Origin: Stercorarius parasiticus
Taxonomy: Eukaryota > Chordata > Aves > Charadriiformes > Stercorariidae
Length of the DNA stretch: 64,000 nt
Assembly: GCA_013396915.1 (NCBI GenBank)
Contig: VWZL01001283.1
Location: 97,925-161,924 of the forward strand
Reading direction: 5' to 3'
Made by a program: the position numbers and the translations under genes. A model generated the notes under the pieces. It did not search any database, had not been told where the DNA came from, and was given only the letters and a program-made list of their open reading frames with translations. Below are positions 50,601-62,433 of this stretch, in pieces. The first letter of the stretch is position 1; every line of letters begins with the position of its first letter.

Positions 50601-53600
50601 GGGATTGGGAGCCTTACACACCCTGTAAACAGCCTAGAAAGCCTGACTACATCTAATGTTAAATTTCAATTCTACTTTACCAAGCATACTACCCCCTGGC
50701 TAATGAACTGCAACATAGCACGCGAACAGGGTTATTGTAAGATATAACATAGTGTAATTTAGACCTGTCTTACGTATTCAGTGCATTTTGTGACCAGATT
50801 TATTAATTGGCCCTCATATGTTGTACTGGGTGCATGGGTGAGGGAAGAGCAGAAACAACAGCAATTGTAGATTTATGATTAATGTGGCTTTCATGAGGTT
50901 AGAAGCCAGAAACTTTAACATTAAACTGGTGAAGAGAGCATTAAAAATATGATTCCCTTCAGTAAATACTAATAGCACACAAACCTTATGATAGCTCCAA
51001 GGCGAAGATCAAAGTTTTTCTGCACAATCTCAAGCAGTTCTTCTTCAGATCTGTCTGATGTTCCATAGTGAAACACTGAGATCGCAAGAGGATGACTCAG
51101 ACCGATAGCATATGATAGCTGTAGAACGTGCATACAATCCAAGCACAGTTAAAACAGTCCTACTTTTTGCTTAAGAGAAAGGAAAGGCTCATCTTATGTA
51201 TCAGGGGAGATTTTACACACACCTTTTCTGCATAAAGAAAGCTAGGAGATGCGTTTTTGCTATTTGTATTTATGTTAGAAAATTATCTGTTTTCCTCAGA
51301 GAATGCTCAACCTGGTCAAATTCAGGCCTAAGTGACTTTCCTTAAAAGCAAAAGAGGTACTTTCTAATCATCCTCAGACACTGCCATTTCAGATCCTTCA
51401 GCCTCAGCTGGACACAAGGATTTCATGCCTTTGAGACTGGAGACTCTGAGATCCACAAATGTTTCTGGTGGTTTGGTTTTTTTTGCTGAGGCAGAGAAAA
51501 GATTATCTAGGACAAGATAAGGAAAAGCTCCATGTTCCCAAAGCAGTCACAGACTTGTTTTCCTAAAGTTAGTTATTTCTATGCACTCCCTGGAACTTCA
51601 TCCAGTATTTCCATGTACTTTTAAAAACATATCTATCAGAAGCAGACGAAGCAACCCACGAAGTATTCCCTGTAATTTCACTTCATTCAAAGGAGGACAG
51701 AGGAGCTCTGTAGCTCCTTTCTGACATCCACAAATCACGTTAGCTTCTTTTCACCACAGCACTGCACAGCATAGCACTGACAGGTTCTCCTGCAATGTAT
51801 CTGGTTGTGTCATTCAGTCCCTTTCTAAAATACAGTCCTACTGCAGCTAGGTGAATACACACTTCATTTTCTTCCATCATGGTGCATTAATATGTTTTGC
51901 TTGAATGTGACTAATCAACACCAACTATTCTGTGGCTTTCACTGGTCTTCCTCATTGTGTCTGCTCTCTACAAATTTCAAGAAGTAATAGTCCAATGGCT
52001 CAGTTCTATCTATATACTTCCTAGTAACCAGGAATTGCTTTTTGTTAGAAACTGCCCTAATGGTGACTATTTTCCCTTTAGCTAATTTTTAGACCATGCT
52101 AAGTCTGTTTTTCATTAACCAATAAACTGACACATACCACACTAAATAGACCTTACATGGTATTTGTGATAATATACAGCTCAATAGTCTGCAGTTCCCT
52201 CCATTATCCATTTTGCCCTTTCAGTATGAAAAGGTGGTTAGCATGGAAACAATATCCATAGCAGAGCCAGCTCAATTGTCAGCGTTAGTAGAGACTGGCA
52301 AGGTCTTACTGTAACACACACACTAATAGTCTGAAACACTTTTGCATTTCCACTTGATACGTTTTTCCTTTTGTTAATCTTTAATCCAACCTTCTATGAC
52401 ATCACAGGACATTTGCTTTTCTGCTCTCCCATCCTCCTCTCTCCTCCCATTTTACCTTCATTGCTTATATCTGACATCTCCATAGTTTGCTGTTAACAAT
52501 ATCAATCTTGCCTTGCCTAGAGTCAGGCTCAGGTATTTAAGGAGGGTCTCTGGGAATTACTGGAATAACAACATTCCCACCTAACTCAAGAATTGAGACA
52601 GTGATGTGTGTGTTCAAAAATGCCACTCAAAATGTGCATACCAAGAAATCAGAAGTTTGTCTTCTGTTCCCTCAGAAAAAAAAAATCTCAACAACTTGCT
52701 AACCATCACTACTTGTTCTTGGCATATTCCTAGTCTCCCCTTTCCTTGACGAACTCCAAACTTCAAGTTTAATCATCTACCAAACACTTGTACAACATCT
52801 AAAGGTTCCTTGTTAGTAATTGGGCTGTCTGGATACTATGTCATCGATCATAACCACATCCAGTGGGCCTCTCTGGTCCATGGAGAAAGTAAAAAGTTTT
52901 AAACACACCTTTGCAGCAAAACATCAGCCAGATCACTGCTAGCTTTTACTGTAGTATTTTGTTGTACTGGGTTAAAGTTATTACATATCAGCTTCTCAAA
53001 ATAAGTATGTGTATGAACTCGTATTGCAAACTGCCTAGACAAACCTCAATTGTTTAGCATTCACATTGGGTTCATGTTTAATGGCAAAACTGTCTAGGGG
53101 TTAATAAAACAACTCTTTCAATTCCTTAGACTTAGTATTACCAAAAAACTTCATGCACAAAGACGGAATTGCATTTCTTCTGAGCATATAAGACTGGTGA
53201 ATGTTGTTCTTGTTTTACTCTTAAAAACAATTGAATTTTGCTTTTAGTAACACCTCACACCATAGCAGTATACTAGGAACACACAGTAGAGAACTCATGG
53301 TAACTTTAAGGTAATTTCAAATACAGTGTAAAATATTTTAAATAACAACTAATATGACCGTATAGTAGGTTGCATGGCTACGTTTAGACATTACTAACAC
53401 AACTGTCTGTAATGTGCTGTGCAGCCCAGGTTGGAGTGCTGGGCATGCATTTGTGTGCAGATGATCACTAGAGTTGCTGGAAGTAAAAGCAAGGATGATA
53501 CAAAGAAGTACGTAGACCAGAGATGGCAACAGATTTGGAGAAAGAATACTAGTGAGAACACATTGCTTGTTTCAGGGCCATCCTGGCCTGTGTCTTTGGC

Positions 53601-56600
53601 TTCCCTCATAGGGCTCCTTAATAACACATCCCCAAGAGGAAACTTTCTGGATTCCGATTCTAGTGTAAGAAATGCTTCTCTGAAACTGGAGCAGGGCTGC
53701 GATGGTAGTATCTGTTCTGAGGGAGTGACCACACATGAGACACAATTTCTGTTTTAGTGTATTACTTTCACAGCTGTTCTTACCTGGATTAATACTCTTC
53801 TACAGAGACCAGCTTTCACCAGAGATTTTGCAACCCAGCGAGCTGCGTATGCTGCAGAACGATCAACTTTAGAGGGATCTTTTCCAGAGAATGCACCTCC
53901 ACCATGGGCTCCCCAGCCTCCGTAGGTATCAACAATGATCTTCCTGCCAGTCAGTCCAGCATTGCTCTGCAGGACAAACAATTGAATACATTCATGAGAC
54001 ACAGTTTACCCAATCCACACTAGGTTATTGGGTACAGCTTTGAGCTTTGTTTTGTGTTTGCCACAGATATGACTCATTGTGCGCAGTGTTGATCTTCACA
54101 TGCCACTGTTTAATGAATGAAATCTACGTGACTGGAGTATTTTTCAGAGATGTACTAAGCTGTCTGTGCTGCAGTCACCTTTGAAGACTGATAAGAATGT
54201 GTCACAACTGCAAACGTCACAAAAAGTGTGCTCCTTTCAGGTCAGCAATCATGAAATACTATCTCTAGTTTACTCAGTAACACTTCATGGAGGACAAGAA
54301 TTTAGAGAGAGAAGAAATCCTTCCTGAGAAACAGATCACATGACCTAAAAGGTTAACTAGCTTCACTTACACACATATACTAAAGGAGAAGTGGGGGCTT
54401 CATGGACCTGCAGATCAGTGCTGCCAGCAAAAGAGCACTGAGAAATTCTAGCTGAGTTCACCTTAATGCTTCAGTAGTGGCACAAGGACCACTTGGTACT
54501 ACTCTTCTTTCTTCTACCTGCCTGCCCGTGCCCCCAGTAACAGAGTCCCACCTTCTTGCATAAACTTGTGTCTGCCTCCTACAACTTCATGAGCTGATCC
54601 AACTTGTTTAACCAGCAGAGAATTACTGCCTTTCTGTCAGATTAACAAAGATGGTGACTGCAAGCTGATAAATGATCACCAGAGCATTGCAAAACTCCAT
54701 CCTGAAAGAGGAAAAACTGCATTAATCCACTAATTTTAAATCCCCAAATAAGTAATACGAGAGTAAAGCTGGCATTTTTTTCCTCCATGAAAGTGGTATC
54801 CCTAAATCATCCCAGCGTGATCATAAGCACACTTTGTAGTTTTAATCCTTCATTGAATTCTTTATACAAAACTAGACAGTTTTGTGTAACAAAATTTTAC
54901 AATTTCTCAGCAACAACCTGCTTACCTAGTATCAGCACCTGGAAAGCAAAGTAGTATCAAATTCTAATGACTAGTGAAACTTGATATATTAAGGTCTCCC
55001 TTGACATTTGTTCAGCTTTCTGAATAATTTTAATGTAGAAGATCAGATCTGTTGTTATTTCTGGTTTTGATTTTTACTGTGAAAGTGAAGAGATAATTCC
55101 AGTTACGCATTTTAGTGTATAACTTAAGGGCTGGCTTTTGGTCATTTAAAATACTTTCTGGAAGCAAGATGAAGATCCAAGAATCTACACATTTGGCTGC
55201 CCAAGCAGGTACAGCTGCAGTTTAGATGCCAGCTATCCAGTAGGAAAATTCCAGTAGAAATGACTGAAACCTTCATAAAAATATATAGACTTTCTTTGTT
55301 AAAAGTATACCAGTTCATTGCACATTTGTTCAAGAGAACATGTAGAAGCACGTGGCAAAGTAGAATCCAAGTCTGTGTAGGCTGTGCTTTTCCAAAGTAC
55401 CATACCTTAGGACCACCTTCTACAAACTTTTCACTTGGAAGGAGATGATAAATGGTCCTCTCATCAAGATACTTCTCTGGAATTACTTCTTTAACAACTT
55501 TCTCCATTAGCTCCTTCTGTATTTGTTGTAGAGTTATGTCTGGGGCATGATGTACTGAAATCACAAGTGTGTGCACTCGGATGGGCTCCACTGCACCATT
55601 GCTCTCCTTGTATTCCATTGTGACCTAGAGAGGAAAAAAAAAGAAAAAGGACAATGAACACACAAGGCCAAGAGCACCAGTTTGAAAATTGAATGTGAAC
55701 CACACAGCTATTTTCTGCAGCAAAAAATAAATAGATGAAGGGAAACAGAATGAAAAATGGTGTATGGTTGCTGATGCTTAAAATCACTGTAAGAAAAAAA
55801 AAATACAGAAAGTACTGAGATACCACCACCAAAAGAGTGAACTAAGTTAACTAAAGTATATTACATGGATCACCACAGAGAAACAAAATAACAACAAGAA
55901 AGCTACAGAAGCCTAAGATTTCACCAGCAGATGCTAAAATCATTCATGGTTTGGCGTGTTAACATAACTTCAAATAGTGCATCACTAAAGTAAAGCCAAA
56001 ATAACTTTTGGAGGACCCTGCTAAAATGAGCAATTGTAGATCATTATATGATATGATTCTCTTTGTTGCCTATTGCATCACTTTTAAGTACATGCTAATA
56101 TATACTGGCATTGCTCCATCCATCGTATAGGTTTTCTTACAGGCTGAGAAGACCTCTCTACTTTCCCACCCTTTAAAAATGCTTGGATAGATACATCATA
56201 AAGAAGTAACTCTATTCACATGTTCTATGCACTGATGACAAAAAGTAGGAACACAATCCACATTGCACTGAAACAACAGCAGTAGTATAACCCACTGCAG
56301 TTCATCTCCACTAATCAACAGAAATTAAGACTAAAACAACTTGCTGTCTTGGAAATGCTACATGTATGGCTTTCTGCTCCTCTCCTGCAGATTTCACAGC
56401 CTGGAAGACGGGAAACTTACTGCCTTTGATATTGCTAAAGTGCATCACTCTTACAGTAGGCTCATCCTACAGCAATACAGCAGACCCATCCACTCAGCTC
56501 TGCAACACAGCTATCAGTGGCTCTGACCATGGATCAAATATAGTCTACATGAGGTTTGAATCAAGAGCAGCTCTGCTTTAACTGAGAAACCATAGCAATA

Positions 56601-59600
56601 TCGCAGTCCATGCTTCTGGAATGCTGATATTTATTCAGGACAAAACCCAGCTGATTGTCAGTAACTTGTTAATTTTCTTAATCTCCAGGGGAAAAGAAGC
56701 AAGACAAAAGGGTTATTTTGAAGAAACCTGCTAAGACACTGATAGAACAGTCTAAACATACATACAAATGTACCTTATGAAACTCACACCACCTTGTAAC
56801 ATGAAAATGACAGCACCATTTTTGACAGACATGAATTCTAACTTAATTGCAGACAGGGTAAATGATTTCTATTGTTTCTCGCCCTTACAGTTTATGCATC
56901 TACATTACGAACCTGTGTTTTACCATCTGGTCTAACCCAGGGCCATGTTCCATTCCGTTCCAGAGACTTTATGCGGGCAGTCAGTTTGTGTGCCAGGAGG
57001 ATTGTTAAGGGCATACATTCCTCAGTTTCATCACTGGCATAGCCAAACATCAAACCCTGCGTTGAAAAACAAGGAACTGCGTTGAAAAATGAGGAAATAA
57101 GACGCTTGTTTCCATGTTCTCTTTCAATTTCTGCACCAGTCTTCGCCACATAGTACTTAGAACCACCCAAGCCTAGAAAGTTAAACCAGTAACATGCAGA
57201 GTGAATACATTTTGACACATAACCAGCCTGAAGTAACATTTAGTTATCAGCTTGAAGCCACAGCAAGGTCTGGTTCCCAAGAATGACTCCGGCTAAGCAT
57301 CCATAAGAATCCACTGCAAAGGCTTAATAGACATAAAGCTCATAAAGACTGCTTAGTCTTCTCCCCACACATGACAACTAAAATAACACAGCATTTGATG
57401 CCTAAGAAGTAAAACCAGGCTACCCAAAGGACTTGAAAGACGAGAAACTGACCCACATTGATAAAAAGCTTACTTGTAGCTCTATCCAGTAAGGGCACTG
57501 GATATGGGAAAAGCCACTTTCACTGAAACTAGTGAAGACTCTTACTTTTTAGCACTTCTGGGGATTAAGTGCGTTCACAGTGTTTAGCTGGTAATTATTA
57601 CCCTTTGCACAATAGCTTTTAAGGAAAGGTTCTAGTTCAACACAATTCTAATTGCTTGTGCATAAACTGAATTTAAGTAAGTGTCTGGAATTAAGTCACA
57701 TTACCTGATCCCCTGCTCCAATGTCATCGTCACTCTTGCCATGGGAGACAGCCTGCTTGATCTCTTTACACTGTTGTTCTAAGGCCACTAAGACTGTGCA
57801 AGTCTTATAGTCCAGTCCTAGTGAAGGGAGTTTTGTAAAGTTAGATCATACATTCTTGACAGTTCACAAATTGCTAGAGAAGCTTTTATGGATTATCTAG
57901 TTATCTTGGCTAAAACTTTTAAAACTCTAAGCATGTAAGCTTCCTATACCACGTTTTGCATTGCTAATAGAAGCAGACAATCAGTACATTTATATAATAG
58001 TCTCAGGATGTGGGCAAGTTAGTGGTATGAGTTCAAATTTGAGCTCTTGAAACTGACAGGATAAGTGTAATCCTACAAGCTGCCCCACCAAAGCTTGTTA
58101 CATTGCTTACGATAACTAGGGTTCAAACCATTTAGATATTAAAGCTGGGAGTGTGGAAAATGTTACCAGAAACTAGTATTCAGTTTTTCTTGTAGTAGGT
58201 TCTAGGGTTTAATAGAATTAGGGAAAAGCTCTATATATCATGCATGAAAAGGGAAGACTGAAGGGGAATAATCATGTAAGGGGTCCAACTGCTGAAAGGA
58301 GTATACTTTGGGAAACATGTTAAGAATACACAAAGAATTCCCTTGGGTGTGAACTTCAAGTGTCATAGGCTTATGCATCCCAAGGACAAGGAACATCAGT
58401 GTTAAAGTTTTCAGTGTGCAAACCTACAGGTATAACCACCCTCTGACATTTGGGCAAACACTAGTTATTCTGCATCAGAGAAGCAAGAGGTACCTGGTAC
58501 TTTCAAGAACAAGTCTTTTACAAGTATGTCACCTTAAAATAGCTCCTTCGGTACTAGGCACTAAAAAATGCATATCAACTGCTGTGCAGTTTTCTCCTAG
58601 GTCTGGAGACACATTTAATTTTATTTTCTGGAAGATCATAAAAACATGACTTTGGCCACATGCAGAACAGGCCCAAGAATGAACTCATGAAGGATTTCAC
58701 TCACCTTTGGAAGAGTCATCATACCCTATCCTCCTAAGGGTCTCTCTTACAATTTGTTGGTAATCTACTGTAGCCTGGGATGTGATCTCTCCACAAAGCA
58801 AAATCATTCCAGTTTTTGCTACACACTCTGCAGAAAAAAGATGAAACATCAGAATTTTTCTGCTACTATTTTACAGTTACACAGGGAGATCCTGAAGATG
58901 GCTTTGTGAACAAGGGATTAGTCAAAGAGGAAACTCAGTGTAAAGCCTTAGCATACATATAGGTCTGTGTGCAACCACTCTTCTCTTCAGCTGATATAAA
59001 TGCCTGCATGGCCGGGGGGAAGTCCATCTTACCCAATTATCCTATCTCCACAGTGGCTAGAAGCACACAACTATAAGAACAGGTCAAGTATATAGTGCTA
59101 TTTCTCCAAATTCTTCCCTAGTCTCCAAAAATTTCAGCTCAGGGTCTTCCTGAAGCTAAAGGGAGGTCATTTATTAGCAGATGGCATTACCAGTCTTTGG
59201 TAGATTTTTTTAACAGTAATTCATCCAGTTGCCCTTGCCACCATGAAAACTTTTAGCACCTACAGGATCCTGGAGCAAGAAGATATGCAACTTCTTTACA
59301 AATTTTGTGCATAATCATTTCATATTTTATTCCATTGTTTGTTTCAAGTATCCACCTGGCCCCCAAACTTTTACATTTTATGTTAAAATATAGCAATTAA
59401 TCACAAAAAATTCACCACATCAATACAACCTACAACTCTGTAGCTCTATTGCATATCCTATTAAATTTTCTCTTTTCCAAACTGGGAAGGCGTAGGCTAT
59501 TCACTGAAAGACACTGTATGACTATCATCGTATTCATTACTCCTGCTGTATAATCTTACTATAGATTTTTTTGGGATGGGGAAAGAGAAACAGATTGAAC

Positions 59601-61602
59601 ACAGTATTCAAGTCAGGCAATCATGGATTTACATGACTTAATGATGTTCGCAGTTCCACTTTTCATTCTTTTCCCAGCAAGCCCTAACAGTCAGCTTGGG
59701 TTTTTACTGCTACTGAGCACCGACTCTTTTCACAGAAACATATGTCTATTACAACTGCAAAATCTCTGTTCTAAATACTTGCAGTGAACTGCAAACCTTA
59801 CTTTCTCTATAGGGGGATAAGATTGCTCCCTTCCCCCTTGCATTAGCCTACACTGAATTTCAACCATCACTTTCATCATCCAGTCACCATCTCATTTGAA
59901 TAATTTTATCTGATTTCAAGATTAAGTATTACAGGCAGGAATATTCTATAAAATTGCACAACTATGGACTGCAGCATCGCATAAAGATAATCAAGCTGGC
60001 TTTAATTGACCGTTTAGCTTAGATAATCCAGACAAGGAGCAAGCTTTCTCTGTCTGCAAGAGGAATTAGCCGATATTGAGCTATTAAGCTACGTGCTAGC
60101 TGTCATGGTATCTGAATTACACTGTGGACACAGTGAGAGTCCATAATAATACAGGGACACGGTGAGAGTCCACAATAATACAGTAGCCCTAAACACACAA
60201 GCAAATTAATCTGAGGTAGCAATACCTGTACAGTGCAGGGTATCCTAGTACCATTATTTTCATACTCAGCCTTGTGCCCCTGCTCTACTGACCAGCAGCC
60301 CTCTTCCTGTCTGCTACACCCTAGCAGAACACCGATGGATGATGTATGGTGCTGTGAATCCCACAGTGGGGGAAGAGACCCTGTATTACAGCTGTGAGGC
60401 AGAGAAGAATGGCTCTCAGCTTTTGCTGTATGGTCATTACAAAAAGGGGAAGCCTCTCTGGAAGAACACAAACTTGGGGCACTGGGGCTTAGCGACATGG
60501 AAGAATAATGCTGCAGTCACCACCAACAGTCCCTAGAAACTCTCCCATGTCAAATACAGCCAAACAAAGCTTGATGGTGATGCAAGACTTCACAGCATGA
60601 TGATGCTTCTTTAGTATCAGGAAAGAAAGATGCGTCTTCCCACCTTTCACTGCTTTCCATCCCGACTGAAATTTAATTCAACGCAAAGACAACACAGCTC
60701 AGGAGCTGCACTATAGCTGCAATTTATAAATGAGCCCAAGCAACACCCCTATCTGCTCTAACCAAAAGTTACCGTATAAGGTTTTGGGCTCTTCACGGGG
60801 GCGTGATTTCTTGTTGTAAGAAAAAAATGACTGCATTCAGAGAGCTCTTAGACACATTCCCTTTCTGTGTCCATTGCCCATTGGCAACCCAGCTTATTCC
60901 AATCTCATGATATGTTCTCAGCCTCTGGAAGAGGTGATGTTGCTAGTGACAACGTCCATGTAGAATACAGGGTAGTCCTAACAGAAAGTCCCATGAAAAA
61001 GGCAAGCCACTTCGATCAGAATCACATTCAAATGAACTGTGCACTTATCTTCCTGTGAACCAAGGGCATCAACCTGCTTAAAGCACAGTAAATAGCTATT
61101 TAGGCTTCTGGATTTTGAGTTCTATTAACACCTTTTACTCATTCTATGAAGAAATGCATCGACACATATCTTTCCTCAGTTCTCTTTTCCCCTAATTTTC
61201 TTAGATTCCTCATTATCATTAGCCCTGTCAAACATAGTTTTCCCTGATACCACTGGCTTCTCCTGATCTATTTCTTACATTTCATCATTTTTAATTTGTA
61301 CTGTAGTACTATGTGTTTCTTTTTTTTCTGTTTATTTTTTGCAGGGTTTTTTTCTGCCTTCCCTTCTCCTCTGAGTCAGTGTGCCAGAGCTGACCCCTTG
61401 ACTGACTGTGGAAGTGTTGACTGCCAGCCAGCTATTGCAAGAATTTTGGATCATAGGATGTTACATCAACATGAATTACTTGTTGTACTTCACTAATCTG
61501 TTTTTCTATCTGTATTATACTTACCACAGGCAACCTTGGCATCTGGATCAATACTGAGATGAGCGTCTAGAACAGCATCACTTATCTGATCACACACCTT
61601 AT
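47522..61602 (-). CDS. S-adenosylmethionine synthetase (methionine adenosyltransferase) paralogue, exons 2-9, divergent from MAT1A and MAT2A
   Basis: Eight exons on the minus strand encode residues 31-395 of a MAT. The family makes S-adenosylmethionine from methionine and ATP in cytosol and nucleus as dimers or tetramers. Exon sizes (78, 123, 113, 144, 219, 183, 134 and 103 coding bases) and phases equal the classical MAT layout. Conserved landmarks (human MAT2A numbering): Asp31 and [12 protein letters not shown], Glu70 in GEITS, Asp134 in [12 protein letters not shown], Lys181, Arg264/Lys265, the GGGAFSGKD loop with Lys285, Lys289 and Asp291. Unusual: residues 114-128 of the gating loop are mostly replaced, Asp258 is Asn, and the 247-256 segment reads [10 protein letters not shown] instead of SGRFVIGGPQ. 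Differences from human MAT1A and MAT2A are about equally many, so I call it a separate paralogue rather than either gene. No stops or broken splice sites are seen. Exon 1 (about 30 residues) was not found and should lie beyond 64,000. A pseudogene or very recent decay cannot be excluded without transcripts. Confidence 0.9.
47625..50984. other. MAT paralogue intron 8
   Basis: About 3.4 kb, AT-rich, with an AT dinucleotide-like tract at about 50,380-50,440. Nothing else recognised. Confidence 0.7.
50985..51118 (-). CDS. MAT paralogue exon 8
   Basis: 134 bases, acceptor tctacag, donor ATAAG|GTTTGT. Begins [20 protein letters not shown] and ends [10 protein letters not shown](R). The usual VQVSYAIG reads IQLSYAIG, and Pro of LRPG is Leu. 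Confidence 0.93.
51119..53783. other. MAT paralogue intron 7
   Basis: About 2.7 kb unique intron sequence; open frames on both strands near 53,400-53,750 overlap each other and show no domain. Confidence 0.7.
53784..53966 (-). CDS. MAT paralogue exon 7
   Basis: 183 bases, 61 codons, acceptor cctgcag, donor CAG|GTAAGA. Encodes [20 protein letters not shown], the GGGAFSGKD loop, [13 protein letters not shown] and ends [10 protein letters not shown]. This is the best conserved exon, but its first two residues are Ser-Asn where the family has Gly-Asp (Asp258). Confidence 0.96.
53967..55405. other. MAT paralogue intron 6
   Basis: About 1.4 kb intron; nothing recognised. Confidence 0.7.
55406..55624 (-). 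CDS. MAT paralogue exon 6
   Basis: 219 bases, 73 codons, acceptor ctctag, donor AAG|GTATGG. Begins [19 protein letters not shown] and ends [13 protein letters not shown]. The core PIRVHT-VISV and KYLDE-TIYHL match the family; the surface helices ([18 protein letters not shown]) are strongly diverged. Ser247 and Phe250 are kept, Gly248 is Glu and Arg249 is Lys. Confidence 0.95.
55625..56912. other. MAT paralogue intron 5
   Basis: About 1.3 kb intron with a purine-rich run next to the exon 6 acceptor (its pyrimidine tract on the minus strand). Nothing else recognised. Confidence 0.7.
56913..57056 (-). CDS. MAT paralogue exon 5
   Basis: 144 bases, phase 0 both ends (acceptor caacgcag, donor CAG|GTTCGT). 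Begins [18 protein letters not shown] and ends [10 protein letters not shown], retaining Asp179 and Lys181. The acceptor lies in a 20-base tandem duplication (57,057-57,089). Confidence 0.95.
57057..57089 (-). repeat. duplicated 3' splice site, period 20
   Basis: On the minus strand tttttcaacgcag occurs twice, 20 bases apart, directly before exon 5. The proximal AG gives the in-frame MAT protein. Use of the distal AG would add 20 bases and shift the frame. Confidence 0.85.
57090..57704. other. MAT paralogue intron 4
   Basis: About 620 bases of intron; nothing recognised apart from the acceptor duplication at its 3' end. Confidence 0.7.
57705..57817 (-). CDS. MAT paralogue exon 4 (gating loop)
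   Basis: 113 bases, acceptor cactag, donor CAG|GTAATG. Begins [15 protein letters not shown] and ends DDDIGAGDQ. The family signature QQSPDIAQ is replaced by QQCKEIKQ, followed by [10 protein letters not shown]. By eye, 14 of 37 residues differ from human MAT2A, clustered in the loop. The frame and both splice sites are intact. Confidence 0.92.
57818..58704. other. MAT paralogue intron 3
   Basis: About 890 bases of intron; a ggttcaaacc motif near 58,110 resembles a tRNA B box but no tRNA fold surrounds it. Confidence 0.7.
58705..58827 (-). CDS. MAT paralogue exon 3
   Basis: 123 bases, acceptor tctgcag, donor AAAG|GTGAGT. Encodes (E)[19 protein letters not shown] through IGYDDSSK. Glu70 of GEITS is kept. 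The CGE cysteine resembles MAT1A while MILL resembles MAT2A. Confidence 0.93.
58828..61524. other. MAT paralogue intron 2
   Basis: About 2.7 kb intron. Contains the 29-base tandem repeat at 60,126-60,183 and a slightly GC-richer stretch at 60,220-60,540 with uninformative open frames. Confidence 0.7.
60126..60183. repeat. two-copy 29-base tandem repeat
   Basis: ggacac(a/g)gtgagagtcca followed by (t/c)aataatacag, two adjacent copies with two mismatches. Confidence 0.85.
61525..61602 (-). CDS. MAT paralogue exon 2
   Basis: 78 bases, acceptor cttctag, donor TGTG|GTAAGT. Encodes (D)[19 protein letters not shown] and DAKVAC. Contains Asp31 (split codon) and the Mg/ATP-site helix; Ile33 of the usual KICDQ is Val. 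Confidence 0.93.
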
Positions 61603-62433
61603 CTAGAAGATAAAAATTGGACAAACATAACATTTATTTTTGTGTTAAAAACAACAAAAAATTGATTTCTTAATAAAATTTAATTTTCAGTGGGCAAGAG
61701 ACTTCTGTTTACAGAGCATTTGCCAAGAGGCAGTCAGAGCAATTTGTATTCTTAAATAAAATACCCTGTTTTCACTCCTCTCCTCAAGTCAATCCTAACT
61801 GACATTTTATTATCATCTGCACAGTCCAGCAGACGCCCAGTTGAGGTGAAAATGAAAAGGCCTGCAAAGGCACCCTGAGATATTAGTTTCAGGAGAATAG
61901 AAGATACAAGTAGTAACTTTGGAAGAAGTGTTTAAGCTAACGCCTGTCTGTAGGGGTTTTCTTCTCTTTATTCTTCTCCTCTTTATTTTGAACTTTGTAT
62001 TGCATTTTCTGTGTGAATTACCTATTTTGATCTACATCTTATAACTGTCAGAGGTCTGCACTTAAGGCAGCGTTTACCCCTTCAGTACCTCTAGTGGGGA
62101 CCTATGAGATCTCATATGTGAACATTTTTGGATGACAAGAGGCATTGCTCTGCCTACTAATAGGTACATTAGATTGAAGCCCACTCTTGCAATTATCCAC
62201 AACTATCCAGCTCATTTGCGTTTAGAAAAACATTCTCTCAGGGACATATATTGGCCAGTCACAAGTTTCCACAGTTATATTTCTGAGTTTTGGTCTTTTT
62301 TTTAGGACAAAAGCACTGGAGAAAAAAGTTTTTACCTATTCTGTCTTTAGCACCTATGACCTATTGTCCAGGCAAGAACTAAGTATGCCAAATGAATTTT
62401 GTTTGTTAAAAGTCAATGAACAGTTTAGGGGAC

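Noticed and set aside
55142..55618. 158-codon frame as a single exon
   Set aside because: Only the part above 55,406 is MAT exon 6; the remainder is read-through past the GTATGG donor.
58060..58150. tRNA B-box-like ggttcaaacc
   Set aside because: No A box, no acceptor or anticodon stem pairing around it.
60103..60540. Overlapping frames of 131 and 65 codons in MAT intron 2
   Set aside because: Opposite-strand frames over the same DNA, no domain, no splice context.
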